A stretch of 64,000 bases of DNA. It comes from Luteimonas sp. Its GTDB lineage: Bacteria > Pseudomonadota > Gammaproteobacteria > Xanthomonadales > Xanthomonadaceae. The stretch spans positions 186,001 to 250,000 of the forward strand of contig JANPZU010000003.1 of the NCBI GenBank assembly GCA_024707405.1, read 5' to 3'. The position numbers were made by a program, and so were the translations under genes. Position 1 is the first letter of the stretch. Each line of letters opens with the position of its first letter. Under the pieces are notes generated by a model. That model saw only the letters and a list, made by a program, of their open reading frames with translations, ran no database searches and was not told where the DNA came from. Positions 47,751-57,115 of the stretch are shown in pieces.

Positions 47751-50700
47751 CTACATCGACACCCGCTTGCGGTTGTCGCCCGAGACCCGGTCGATCAGCT
47801 TGTTGTAGGGATCGAACCCGGCCTCGTGCGGCAACTCGTCAACGGTCACCGTGATCACCGGATCGCCGGCCGTGACGTGGTGGCGTTCGAGGTACAGCAC
47901 CTTCTCGTCGCGCTCCTTGCCGGAGGGGCCGCGCGCGAACACGCCGACCTCGATCCAGTCGTCCAGCTCCACGGGCGTCTCCTTGCCCATGCCATCGGCA
48001 TGGCGCTTGGCCGCGTGCAGCGTCAGGGTCACGTCGTATCGGCCATCGTCGCGCTTCCTGGCACGCGCATCGACCACGCGGTTGTCGTAGAAAGTGATTT
48101 TCTCGAACAAATCGGTGATCAGGCCCTGCTGTTCCGCCCCCGCCTCGGCGCGGATGTAATCGAGCAACTCCAGCGACGTGGTGAACGGTGCCTGCTGGTA
48201 GCCCTTGTCCTCGAGGAAGCGTTTCAACGCACGGTTCAATGCCTCGTCGCCCATTTCCTCGCGCAGCCGGTAGAACACCAGCGAACCCTTGCGGTAATGG
48301 ATGTAGGGCTGGTTTTCGTTCCGGTAAAGCGGCTGTTCCTCGATGATCTCTCCACCGCGCCCGCCGAGGTATCGGTCGAGTTCGTACTTCAGGAACTGGC
48401 GCATCCGCTGACGGCCGTATTCCTTCTCCATCACCATCAACGCCGAATACTGTGCCAGCGACTCGGACAGCACGGTCGCGCCCTGCACGTTGGCACCGAT
48501 CACCTGGTGTGCCCACCACTGGTGCGCGGCCTCGTGCGCGGTGACGTAGAACACGTAATCGATGGCATCGGGATCGCGCAGGTCGGCGACGAAGCCGATC
48601 GCCTCGGAATACGGGATGGTGTTGGCGAAGGCCTGCGCAAAGCTGCCCGAATAATTGGGGAACTCGATGATGCGGAACTGCCGGTGCTGGTACGGCGTGA
48701 AATGCTCCTCGAAGTAGGCGAGCGACTTCTGCGTGGCCTCGATCATCCGGTCGACGTTGAACGGATGCTTCGGGTCGTAATAGACCTCGATCGGGATGTC
48801 CTTGTACGTGCCCTTCCTCACCTCCCAGCGTGCCGACAGGAAGGCATGGAAGTTCAGCATCGGCCGATCCATTGCATAGCTGAAGCAACGACGCCCGTCG
48901 CGCTCGAACTCGCGCTCGATGTAACCGGGCGCCAATGCAATCTGGTCGGGTGCGGTGCAAATGGTGGTCGAGAACTCGATCCAGTCGCCGTCGTCGCCGA
49001 TGTAGGTATCGGCGCGGGCAGCCTCGTCTTCCAGCTTCGGCATGCGGCGCGGCTCGCCAAGATCGCGCTTGCGGCGCTCGTTGCGGTCACCGATTTCGCC
49101 ACGGGGGTTGTAGCCGAACGACGGGAACAGGGCGTTGTTGAAGAAGCTGCCGTTGTCGACCAGTTGCGTCTGTGCCTGGGTGTTGGTGATGCCGCGCGGA
49201 TGGTAGTCCACGCGGAAACGGAACTCGCGTTGCTCGCCCGGCTGCATCGGTCGGTCGAGGCGATAGATGCGATAGCCCAGTTCCTCGTCGTGCCTGGTCA
49301 ACTCCGCGCCACCGAGGTCGACCGACGCCAGCGCACGGTCGTCCATCATCTGCACGTGCACGTCCGGGATCGCCACGTCGTGCGGGTTGTGCACGGTGTA
49401 GACGACGTCCGCGGTCATCGACTGCGTTTCAGGGCGAAGATCGACCTCGGAACGGCTGCCGACGATCTTCGGCTGCGGCAGTCGCTCGTACTGGCGGTAT
49501 TCGCGCTCGTAACGCGCCTGCCGGTCGAGCCTCTGCTGCGGGGTGGTGTAGTCGTTGAGGACGTTGGTGTTCCAGTACAACCAGCCGCCGATTCCCGCGA
49601 ACGCGAGCAACGCGACCGCGAAGGCCGCCGCATGACCGCCGCGCATGCGCGTGCGCAACTGCGTCCAGCGGTGGCGCCAGCCTTGGTCGACGCCCCGCAC
49701 CCACAGCGCCGCCGAAAGCAACAGCAACGCCAGCAGCAGCACGCCCCAGTACAACTGGAACCACAGTTGCGGCACCAGGAAATGGCCGTAACCGTTCATG
49801 TCCGAATACGGCGCATTCGGCCAATTGCCGAAGGTATAAAGGTTATGGGTGAAATCCAGGTAGGCCAGCACGCCCTGCCCGATCATCACCAGGATCAGCG
49901 CCGCATACCCTGCGAACTTGTTGTTGGTGAACACCTGCAGGCACAGCGCCAGCCCGCCCATCAGAATGAAGGCGACCGAATTGAGTGCGAGGGTCTTGAG
50001 GTAGACCAGCGGTTCGACCTGTGCATAGCCCTTGGCCAACTGGATCGCGATCGAAGCCAGTCCGCCGATCAGCTGGAAGGCGAACACCACGCCCACCAGT
50101 GCCAGCAGCTTCGCCGCCAGCGGTACGCCGTTGGCGACCGGCATCGCATCGGTGACTTCATGCATGCGTGCCGCGCGCTCCTTCCAGACCAGCTCGCCGG
50201 CATAGAACAAGGCGATGATGACCAACAGCCACGAATACGCACCTTGCAGCAGGGTGAGCATCTGCGAGGTCACCGGCCATGCGGTGGTGCCGTACATGGA
50301 CGGCCCTTCCAGCGCATTGGGCACGAAGTTCGCCAGGCCGAACACCAGCATGATGATGAAGGGCACGCTGACGAACACGCCGATGCCATCGAAACGCAAT
50401 TGGTGCAGGAACTGCTTCCACGTGGTGCCGGCACCGAATGCCGGGACGACGCGCGGGACGCTTGCACCACGCCGCACCGGCGCCGCGCCCTCGGCCTGCG
50501 CCGCCGGCTTCCTGCGCCACCAGCGGCGGCGCGCAGTCCCCGTGCGCTCCGTGCGGAACAGCGCGAACGCTGCAGCGAACATCGCCAGCGACAGCGGGAT
50601 CCACAGCGCGCGGTTGGCGCCGATGTAACGCGCGATCTCGGGCAGGTCGGCGTTTCGTTCCTCGACCGTCCAGTAGCGCGTCGTCCACACGAACGCGCGG

Positions 50701-51338
50701 ATGCCCAGCGGCTCGATCAGCGTGGCCAGCCAGATGTTGTCGAGGTTGCGCAGCAATGCGGCACTGACGCCGTACAGCACCAGGAACCCGATGACGCCCA
50801 GGTACACCCACAGGATCGAACGGGTCAGGATCGCCAGCAGCGCGAGCAATGCGCAGGTGAACAGCAGGTTCGGGATCACGATGACCGCGAACGACCACAG
50901 GTACGGCATCAACGACACCGGGCCAAGGCGTGCCTCGTCGATCCATGGCATGAACTGCGCGATGAACATGCCGAGCGCGATCACCACGAACGCCACCACG
51001 CTCGCCAGCAGCGCCGCCGACAGGCGACCGAGCAGGTAGTCGCGCTTGCGCACGGGGCTGGCGAAGATCAGTTCCGCGGTGCCCTGGTCGAAATCGCGCA
51101 ACAAGGCCGAGCTGACGAACACCGGCACGATCAGCATGCCCATGATCGAGAACAGCGCCATGAACTGCACGATCACGAACGGCGCGTTGCGGTTGACGTT
51201 GCCGATGCCGCCGCCGATCACGACCGCGTCGGATGCCGCGGCACCGAACCCGAGCAAGGCGAACAGGCCCGCCAGCAACCACAGCAGCGGGGAGCGGAGC
51301 TGCTCGCGCAGCTCGAACCGGAAGAATTCGAAAAACAT
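47751..51338 (-). CDS. ABC permease fused to an M1-type peptidase
   Basis: A protein of 1195 aa. The N-terminal half (1-590) is an ABC-2 permease: about 12 membrane helices in two groups. The C-terminal half (about 640-1195) is a gluzincin domain with the zinc motif HEAAHQWWAHQ (His935, His939) and the third ligand Glu959 in VLSESLAQY. The exopeptidase GxMEN motif of classical M1 enzymes is missing; NYSGSFAQAF occupies that region. Such permease-peptidase fusions are coded beside an ABC ATPase in many Bacteroidetes and xanthomonads. The ATPase gene lies 14 bp upstream. The substrate is unknown. Confidence 0.9.
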   Translation of the reverse strand: MFFEFFRFELREQLRSPLLWLLAGLFALLGFGAAASDAVVIGGGIGNVNRNAPFVIVQFMALFSIMGMLIVPVFVSSALLRDFDQGTAELIFASPVRKRDYLLGRLSAALLASVVAFVVIALGMFIAQFMPWIDEARLGPVSLMPYLWSFAVIVIPNLLFTCALLALLAILTRSILWVYLGVIGFLVLYGVSAALLRNLDNIWLATLIEPLGIRAFVWTTRYWTVEERNADLPEIARYIGANRALWIPLSLAMFAAAFALFRTERTGTARRRWWRRKPAAQAEGAAPVRRGASVPRVVPAFGAGTTWKQFLHQLRFDGIGVFVSVPFIIMLVFGLANFVPNALEGPSMYGTTAWPVTSQMLTLLQGAYSWLLVIIALFYAGELVWKERAARMHEVTDAMPVANGVPLAAKLLALVGVVFAFQLIGGLASIAIQLAKGYAQVEPLVYLKTLALNSVAFILMGGLALCLQVFTNNKFAGYAALILVMIGQGVLAYLDFTHNLYTFGNWPNAPYSDMNGYGHFLVPQLWFQLYWGVLLLALLLLSAALWVRGVDQGWRHRWTQLRTRMRGGHAAAFAVALLAFAGIGGWLYWNTNVLNDYTTPQQRLDRQARYEREYRQYERLPQPKIVGSRSEVDLRPETQSMTADVVYTVHNPHDVAIPDVHVQMMDDRALASVDLGGAELTRHDEELGYRIYRLDRPMQPGEQREFRFRVDYHPRGITNTQAQTQLVDNGSFFNNALFPSFGYNPRGEIGDRNERRKRDLGEPRRMPKLEDEAARADTYIGDDGDWIEFSTTICTAPDQIALAPGYIEREFERDGRRCFSYAMDRPMLNFHAFLSARWEVRKGTYKDIPIEVYYDPKHPFNVDRMIEATQKSLAYFEEHFTPYQHRQFRIIEFPNYSGSFAQAFANTIPYSEAIGFVADLRDPDAIDYVFYVTAHEAAHQWWAHQVIGANVQGATVLSESLAQYSALMVMEKEYGRQRMRQFLKYELDRYLGGRGGEIIEEQPLYRNENQPYIHYRKGSLVFYRLREEMGDEALNRALKRFLEDKGYQQAPFTTSLELLDYIRAEAGAEQQGLITDLFEKITFYDNRVVDARARKRDDGRYDVTLTLHAAKRHADGMGKETPVELDDWIEVGVFARGPSGKERDEKVLYLERHHVTAGDPVITVTVDELPHEAGFDPYNKLIDRVSGDNRKRVSM

Positions 51339-51352
51339 GGGCTTCGCTCCGG

Positions 51353-52246
51353 TCAGGCGGCCTGGCGCTGCAGGCGCAGCTGGCGGAAGTACACGTCCTC
51401 GAGGTCGGGTTCGATCCGCTCGAAGCCTTCCTCCGGTTGGTCGGCGCTGAACACGTGGATCACCGGCTGTCCGGCGACCAGGCGCGTCGACAACACGGCA
51501 TGGTTGGCCTCGTACTCCGGCAGCGCCGCCTTGGCGACCTGCTTCTTCCAGACCTGTTGCGAGAGTGCCGCGATCGCGTCGTTCGGCCTACCGGTCAGCA
51601 GCACCTGTCCCTTGTTCATGATCGCCATGGTCGGACACAGGTCGGTCACGTCCTCGACGATGTGCGTGGACAGGATCACCGCGACATCCTCGCCGATGTC
51701 GGCCAGCAGGTTGAGAAAGCGGTTGCGCTCCTCGGGATCGAGGCCGGCCGTGGGCTCGTCCACGATCACCAGCCGCGGACTTCCCAGCAGCGCCTGCGCG
51801 ATGCCGAAGCGCTGGCGCATGCCGCCGGAGAACCCGCCGAGCTTGCGCTTGCGCGCATCCCACAGGTTGACCTGCTGCAACAAGGCTTCGACCACTTCGC
51901 GCCGCTGCCTGCGATCCACCAATCCCTTCAGGACCGCGAAGTGTTCCAGCAGGTCTTCCGCACTCACCTTGGGATAGACGCCGAAATCCTGCGGCAAGTA
52001 GCCGAGCTGCCGGCGCACCGCATCCTTGTCGCGCAGCATGTCGATGGCGCCGCCATCGTCGGTCTCCAGCGTCGCGCTGCCGGCATCGGCTTCCTGCAAT
52101 GTGGCCAGCGTGCGCATCAGCGACGATTTGCCGGCACCGTTCGGCCCGAGCAGGCCGAACATCCCGCGCGGGATGTCGAGGGTGACGTTGTCCAGCGCGT
52201 GCACGCCATTGGCGTAGGTCTTGATCAGGCCTCGGATCGAAAGCAT
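51353..52246 (-). CDS. ABC transporter ATP-binding protein
   Basis: A protein of 297 aa with Walker A GPNGAGKSS, signature GGFSGGMRQRFGIAQAL, Walker B LVIVDEPTAGLDP and the switch His in STHIVED. The C-terminal 80 residues form an extra domain common in ABC-2 exporters. It forms a transporter with the fused permease-peptidase that follows. Adenosine-binding residues are complete, so an active ATPase is expected. Confidence 0.93.
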   Translation of the reverse strand: MLSIRGLIKTYANGVHALDNVTLDIPRGMFGLLGPNGAGKSSLMRTLATLQEADAGSATLETDDGGAIDMLRDKDAVRRQLGYLPQDFGVYPKVSAEDLLEHFAVLKGLVDRRQRREVVEALLQQVNLWDARKRKLGGFSGGMRQRFGIAQALLGSPRLVIVDEPTAGLDPEERNRFLNLLADIGEDVAVILSTHIVEDVTDLCPTMAIMNKGQVLLTGRPNDAIAALSQQVWKKQVAKAALPEYEANHAVLSTRLVAGQPVIHVFSADQPEEGFERIEPDLEDVYFRQLRLQRQAA

Positions 52247-52360
52247 CGGTTTTCCCCTGGGCCGCCGGGCCCGTTATTCGGTGGTGATGCTAGCGATGAC
52301 GCAACGGCCGGTCACATGCGACTGGTCACTGTGCCTGAAGTCATTGCCGCGGCAGCCGCA

Positions 52361-53734
52361 TCAGACTTCGACGCTCATCCCGGGGCGCGCCAGCAGCACC
52401 TCGATGCCGTGGCGTTCACCGATCTCGCCTGCCAACGCTTCGCGCGCCTTGTCCTCGCCATGCACCAACGCCAACGGAGGACTGCCCTCGAAGGCGCCGT
52501 ACCACGCCATCAAGCCGCGCTGGTCGGTGTGCGCCGACAGGCCGCCGACGGTGTGGATGCGCGCGGCGACGCGATGGTCGTGCCCGTGGATGCGTACCCA
52601 CTTCGCACCATCGACCAGGCGCCGGCCGAGCGTACCTTCCGACTGGTAGCCGACGAACACGATGTGCGTGTTGCGCCGGTCGATGTTGTGGCGGAAGTGG
52701 TGCAGGATGCGTCCGCCATTGGCCATGCCGCTGCCGGCGATCACGATCGCCCCGTCCTGGATGCGGTTGATCGCCATCGATTGTTCGGTCGATTCGGTGA
52801 TGTGCAGGTTGGGCAACCGGAACGGATGCGGCCACGCCTTCCACACCGCGCGCGCATCGTCGTCGAACAGTTCTTCGTGGCGGTCGTAGATGCCGATCAC
52901 CTTCGCCGCCATCGGGCTGTCGATGAAGATCCGCCAGCGCGACAGGTTCCATTCGTCCCAATGCTTGGCAAACCAGTAAAGCAACTCCTGCGAACGGCCG
53001 ACCGCGAAGGCCGGGATCAGCACCTTGCCACGTTCGTTCCATGCCGCATCGAGGATCTGGCCGAACTCGCGGATGGTGTCGAGGCGGTCGCGATGGTTGC
53101 GGTCGCCGTAGGTCGATTCCATCAGCACCAGGTCTGCCTCGCGGATCGTCGCCGGATCACGCAGGATCGGCGTGCCTTCCGGGCCGAGGTCGCCGGAGAA
53201 CACCAGCTTCCTGCCGTCGCCCCACAACTCGACGATGGAAGAACCGAGGATGTGGCCGGCATCGCGGAACGCGATCTCCACGCCCGGCAGGATCTGCGTG
53301 CGCGCGTCGTAACGCAGCGGCTTGACGTGCGCCAGCACGTCGCGCACGTCGTCGCGGGTGAACAGCGGCATTGCCTCGGGTTCGCCGGCCTTGCGCTTGC
53401 GGTTGGCGCGATCGGCATCGCTTTCGGACAGCGAGGCCGCGTCCATCAGCATCACCGGCAACAGGTCGGCACCCGCCTCCTGGATGAAGATCGGCCCGTT
53501 GAAGCCCTGCCACACCAGTCGCGGCACGCGCCCGATGTGGTCGATGTGCGCATGGCTCAGCACCAGCGCGTCGATCCGCGACGGCTCGAACGGGAACGCC
53601 TCGAAATTGCGCGCTTCGGCCTCGCGCCCGCCCTGGATCATCCCGCAGTCGAGCAACACCCGCTTGCCCGCCACCTCGACCAGGTGCATCGAGCCGGTCA
53701 CGTCGCCGGCCGCACCATGGAACCGAATCCGCAT
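52361..53734 (-). CDS. Beta-CASP metallo-beta-lactamase ribonuclease
   Basis: A protein of 457 aa. The zinc motif HAHIDH is in LSHAHIDHIGRVPRLVWQGF, and the Asp-containing GHILGSS and ESTYGDRNHRD segments follow. The beta-CASP part carries IPAFAVGRSQELLYW and GYQSEGTLGRRLVDG, and a late His in VGGLSAHTDQ. Such proteins resemble CPSF73-like RNA-processing exonucleases. The physiological substrate in xanthomonads is not established. Confidence 0.92.
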   Translation of the reverse strand: MRIRFHGAAGDVTGSMHLVEVAGKRVLLDCGMIQGGREAEARNFEAFPFEPSRIDALVLSHAHIDHIGRVPRLVWQGFNGPIFIQEAGADLLPVMLMDAASLSESDADRANRKRKAGEPEAMPLFTRDDVRDVLAHVKPLRYDARTQILPGVEIAFRDAGHILGSSIVELWGDGRKLVFSGDLGPEGTPILRDPATIREADLVLMESTYGDRNHRDRLDTIREFGQILDAAWNERGKVLIPAFAVGRSQELLYWFAKHWDEWNLSRWRIFIDSPMAAKVIGIYDRHEELFDDDARAVWKAWPHPFRLPNLHITESTEQSMAINRIQDGAIVIAGSGMANGGRILHHFRHNIDRRNTHIVFVGYQSEGTLGRRLVDGAKWVRIHGHDHRVAARIHTVGGLSAHTDQRGLMAWYGAFEGSPPLALVHGEDKAREALAGEIGERHGIEVLLARPGMSVEV

Positions 53735-53840
53735 CGCGCACCTCCTAGCTCCTGTGCGTCGATTCTGCCCGATCCTGAATCCGTCGGATCGCGTTCACGG
53801 TTCCGCGATCCTGCATGGCAGGCATGGGCGGGCCGCTTGC

Positions 53841-53846
53841 TAGAAT
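53841..53846 (+). promoter_or_regulatory. Candidate -10 box of the M13-family gene
   Basis: TAGAAT in the context TTGCTAGAATCCC, 32 bp before the ATG at 53879. AAGGAG (about 53864-53869) serves as the ribosome binding site. Confidence 0.4.
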
Positions 53847-53878
53847 CCCGCGGCATATCGCACAAGGAGTCCTCGCCG

Positions 53879-55885
53879 ATGCCATTCCCCAAGACGCTGG
53901 CCCTCGCGCTCGCCACCAGCCTCGTCCTCGGCCTGCTGCCGACCGATGCCGATGCGCAGCGCCGCCGGCCAGCGCCGCAGCCCGCCGGGCCCACCGCCTG
54001 CACGGATTTCTACGCTTTCACCAACAAGGACTGGCTGGCGGCGAACACGGTGGTCGGCTCGGGCACGGTGTCGGCACTGGGCGCGTTGCCCAGCAATGCC
54101 ATCGGGCAGCAGCGGCAATTGCTCGATGACGCGATGAATGCGCCGCAGAACGAAGTGCAGAAGCTGCTGGGCGACTTCTGGGCCAGCGGTCTGGACGAAG
54201 CGGCGGTCGAAAGCGACGGCGCCACGCCGATCGCGCCGCTGCTCGCGCGCATCGACGGCATCCGCCGCGCGCGCGACATCGCGCCTGCCATCGCCGCGCT
54301 GCACCAGGTCGGCATCCCGGTGGTGTTCAACTTCACCGCCGACCTCGACCTGGCCAACCTCGACCGCTACGTCGGCTACTTCGCCCAGGGCGGCCTCGGC
54401 CTGCCGGATCCGGCCTACTACACCAGCCAGGAAGCAAACGCGCGCACCCTGCTCGGTCGCTACACCGAGTACGTGCAGAACATCCTCCGGCTCACCGGCA
54501 CGCCGGAAAACCGCGTCGCTGCGGACATGGCGCTGGTGATCGACCTCGAGACCCGCATCGCGCGCGCATCGCGTCCGCTGGAGACGCTGCGCGACCCGCG
54601 CGACAACTACGCACTGGTGCCCGTCGCCGGCCTCGCCAAGCAATACCGCAACCTGCAGCTCGACCAGTATCTCAATGCGCAGGGCGTGTCGGGCGAGAAC
54701 GTCTCGCTCGCCAACCCGGAGCTGTTCGCGCAGGTCAACACCCTGGTCGCCAGCCTCAAGCCGGAACAGTGGAAAGCCTACCTGCGCTTCCAGATCGGCA
54801 ACGCGATGGCGCCCTACCTGTCCAAGCCGTTCCGCGATGCGAACTTCGACTTCCACGGTCGCGTGCTCCGCGGCGAGAGCACGCCGCTGCCGCGCGACGT
54901 GCAGATGCTGAACGCGATCAACCGCGCCGCCGGCCCGATGCTCGCGCGCGAGTACGGTGCTCGCTACCTGCCTGCCGCCACCGCGACGCGCGCGGGCGAG
55001 ATCGCCAGCCACGTGCGCGATGCGCTCGCGCAGGCCATCGACGGCAACGCCTGGATGGCAGCAGCGACCAAGGCCGAAGCGAAGGCCAAGCTCGCGGGCT
55101 TGAAGATCGAGATCGGCGCGCCGCGCCGCGACCTCGACTTCAGCGTCCAGCCGATGGGTCGCGCCAGCTTCGGCAGCAACATGCTGATCGCGTCCACCTG
55201 GCACCGCCGCGAGGAAATGCGCCGCATCGGCAGCGGCAACGCCGACCGCCGCTGGGACGTATTGCCGCAGCAACCGGCACTGGCCTACGACATCGCGCAG
55301 AACCGGCTGATCGTCTCCGCCGCCGCATTGCAGCCGCCCGTGCTCGACATCGCCGACAGCGTGGCCGCGCAGTACGGCACCTTCGGCGCGCTGGTCGCAC
55401 ACGAACTGGGACGCAGCGTGGATTACGTCGGGCGGCTGGTCGATGCCTCCGGCACGGTGCGCACCTGGTGGACGGCCGACGATGAAGCCGCGTGGCTCGC
55501 CCAGGCCGACCGACTGGTCGCGCAATTCAATGCCTATGCCTATCCGGGCCTCGAAGGCGTGAACGTCGACGGCGCATTGACCCGCAACCAGAACGCCGCC
55601 GACCTGGCCGCGGTCGAGCTGGCGTGGCGTGCGCTGCACATCGCGCAGCCGGAGTTGCCGAAGACCGACGCCCAAGCCTTTTTCACCGGCTGGGCGCAAT
55701 TGTGGCGCCAGCAGCAGTCGGTCGATGTCGCCACCCGCGACCAGGCCGTTTCCGTGCATGCACCGGGCAAGTGGCGCACGAACGGGCCGCTGGCAAACCA
55801 TCCGGCGTTCGCCGATGCGTTCCAGTGCAAGGCCGGCACCGGCATGATCCGCAAGCCGGACGAGCAGACCACCATCTGGCGCTAA
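53879..55885 (+). CDS. M13-family metallopeptidase homologue, probably inactive
   Basis: A protein of 668 aa with a signal peptide (MPFPKTLALALATSLVLGLL, cleavage near ADA-Q). The fold is that of M13 (neprilysin/PepO) peptidases: TACTDFYAFTNKDWLAANTV, RYVGYFAQGGLGLPDPAYY, DLETRIARASRP, and a normal end with NGPLANHPAFADAFQCKAGT. The zinc motif HExxH is replaced by HELGR (His508, Glu509, Arg512). The third ligand Glu in GENxAD is replaced by Gln571 (RNQNAAD), and the NAxY-type substrate motif reads LAYD. Two of three zinc ligands are lost. It may bind peptides or act as a chaperone, but that is inference. Confidence 0.9.
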   Translation: MPFPKTLALALATSLVLGLLPTDADAQRRRPAPQPAGPTACTDFYAFTNKDWLAANTVVGSGTVSALGALPSNAIGQQRQLLDDAMNAPQNEVQKLLGDFWASGLDEAAVESDGATPIAPLLARIDGIRRARDIAPAIAALHQVGIPVVFNFTADLDLANLDRYVGYFAQGGLGLPDPAYYTSQEANARTLLGRYTEYVQNILRLTGTPENRVAADMALVIDLETRIARASRPLETLRDPRDNYALVPVAGLAKQYRNLQLDQYLNAQGVSGENVSLANPELFAQVNTLVASLKPEQWKAYLRFQIGNAMAPYLSKPFRDANFDFHGRVLRGESTPLPRDVQMLNAINRAAGPMLAREYGARYLPAATATRAGEIASHVRDALAQAIDGNAWMAAATKAEAKAKLAGLKIEIGAPRRDLDFSVQPMGRASFGSNMLIASTWHRREEMRRIGSGNADRRWDVLPQQPALAYDIAQNRLIVSAAALQPPVLDIADSVAAQYGTFGALVAHELGRSVDYVGRLVDASGTVRTWWTADDEAAWLAQADRLVAQFNAYAYPGLEGVNVDGALTRNQNAADLAAVELAWRALHIAQPELPKTDAQAFFTGWAQLWRQQQSVDVATRDQAVSVHAPGKWRTNGPLANHPAFADAFQCKAGTGMIRKPDEQTTIWR

Positions 55886-55931
55886 CGGATTGCGACAAGC
55901 AGGCGGGGCTGCATGCCACCGTCGGAAAGCA

Positions 55932-55956
55932 GAAGGCCGCGCTATGCGCGGCCTTC
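55932..55956. terminator. Intrinsic terminator, M13/rhomboid
   Basis: GAAGGCCGCGC and GCGCGGCCTTC form an 11-bp stem with loop TAT, between the convergent M13-family and rhomboid genes. Confidence 0.65.
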
Positions 55957-55985
55957 ATGCTTTATGCGGGACATGCCCCGGATTG

Positions 55986-56642
55986 CTACATCCAGCGTCC
56001 GCCCTGCGGCGGCCTTGGGCCGCGCCGACGACCGAACGGCGGCTGGCCGCGCCAGTAGCGGATCAGCAGCCAGCCGAACAACATGCCGCCCAGGTGCGCG
56101 AAGTGCGCCACACCCGACTGGGTGCCGGTCACGCCGAACAACAGCGAGATCACGCCGTAGACGATGACCAGCGTGCGCGCTTTCATCGGCACCGGCGGGA
56201 TCAGCAGCATGACGCGCTGGTTGGGGAACAACATGCCGTAGGCCAGTAGCAGCCCGAACACGCCACCGGACGCGCCGACCGTCGGGTACAAGCCCCCCGA
56301 CCACGACACCACCGCCAACTGGCACAAGCCGGCACCGACCACGCACACCAGGTAAAAGGTCAGGTAACGACGCTGGCCCCAGACCAGTTCGAGCTGCGCG
56401 CCGAACATCAGCAGCGCCAGCATGTTGAACAGCAGGTGGCCGGGCCCGCCATGCATGAAGCCGTAGGTCAGCAATTGCCAGGGCATGAAGCTCGCGCCCA
56501 GCGATGCGTACGGCTCTGGCACGCCCAGCGGCCACAACGCGAACGGCCTGAACACGGCGTCGCCCAGCATCATCTGCAGCACGAACACGATGGCGTTTGC
56601 GATCAGCAGCGCCTTGGTGATGGGGGGAATATTGGTGAACAT
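55986..56642 (-). CDS. Rhomboid-family intramembrane protease
   Basis: A protein of 218 aa with six membrane helices. The catalytic Ser lies in GASGGVFGLLLAYG, and the catalytic His is in AHFAHLGGMLFGWL. The N-terminal WQLLTYGFMHGGPGHLLFNM is typical of bacterial rhomboids. The protease cleaves substrates in the membrane plane. The C-terminal tail is basic (GRRRGPRPPQGG). The substrate is unknown. Confidence 0.92.
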   Translation of the reverse strand: MFTNIPPITKALLIANAIVFVLQMMLGDAVFRPFALWPLGVPEPYASLGASFMPWQLLTYGFMHGGPGHLLFNMLALLMFGAQLELVWGQRRYLTFYLVCVVGAGLCQLAVVSWSGGLYPTVGASGGVFGLLLAYGMLFPNQRVMLLIPPVPMKARTLVIVYGVISLLFGVTGTQSGVAHFAHLGGMLFGWLLIRYWRGQPPFGRRRGPRPPQGGRWM

Positions 56643-56722
56643 CCTGTCGTCTTGATCCTGTTTCGATACGTTCCGCGCCGGCCCTCCGACCCGCGCATCG
56701 TTGCCATCCTACGCAAAATCGC

Positions 56723-57073
56723 TCAGCGGCCGGCCCGTGCCTTCGGCGGCGGCCCCCACAACGCGGCGTCCAGCGATGCTTCCGCCGGCATCCGGACGCG
56801 CCCGTTCACCACCACCACGCCTTCGGCACGCAAGCGCCGCTGCTGCTCGCGGTAGCCGCGCGAACCTTCCACGAACGCGATCCGACCATCGCTGCGCAGC
56901 ACCCGGTGCCAGGGCAGGCCGTCGTCGTCGCCCCGGCTGAGGATGCGCGCCACCAGCCGCGCACGACCCGGCAATCCGGCGCGTTGCGCAACCTGCCCGT
57001 ATCCGGCCACCTGCCCGTGCGGGATGTCGCGGATCGCGGCCAGGATTCGGGTTTCGGCAGACAGATCGGCCAT
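56723..57073 (-). CDS. Alkyltransferase-like protein (ATL)
   Basis: A protein of 116 aa with the fold of the O6-alkylguanine-DNA alkyltransferase C-terminal domain: IPHGQVAGYGQVAQRAGLPG and LPWHRVLRSDGRIAF. The reactive Cys of PCHR is replaced by Trp (PWHR, Trp55), which defines ATL proteins. ATLs bind O6-alkylguanine lesions and hand them to nucleotide excision repair instead of transferring the alkyl group. The gene is on its own between rhomboid and the YbjN-like gene. Confidence 0.93.
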   Translation of the reverse strand: MADLSAETRILAAIRDIPHGQVAGYGQVAQRAGLPGRARLVARILSRGDDDGLPWHRVLRSDGRIAFVEGSRGYREQQRRLRAEGVVVVNGRVRMPAEASLDAALWGPPPKARAGR

Positions 57074-57115
57074 CGACCGCTAGGATACCTTCCCCGGTTC
57101 CAACCCGTGCCTGAC

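Noticed and set aside
47826..51977. Rightward frame of 1383 codons opposite the permease-peptidase and ATPase genes
   Set aside because: Antisense to genes with clear motifs, low-complexity His/Gln/Arg composition, no signal or domain.
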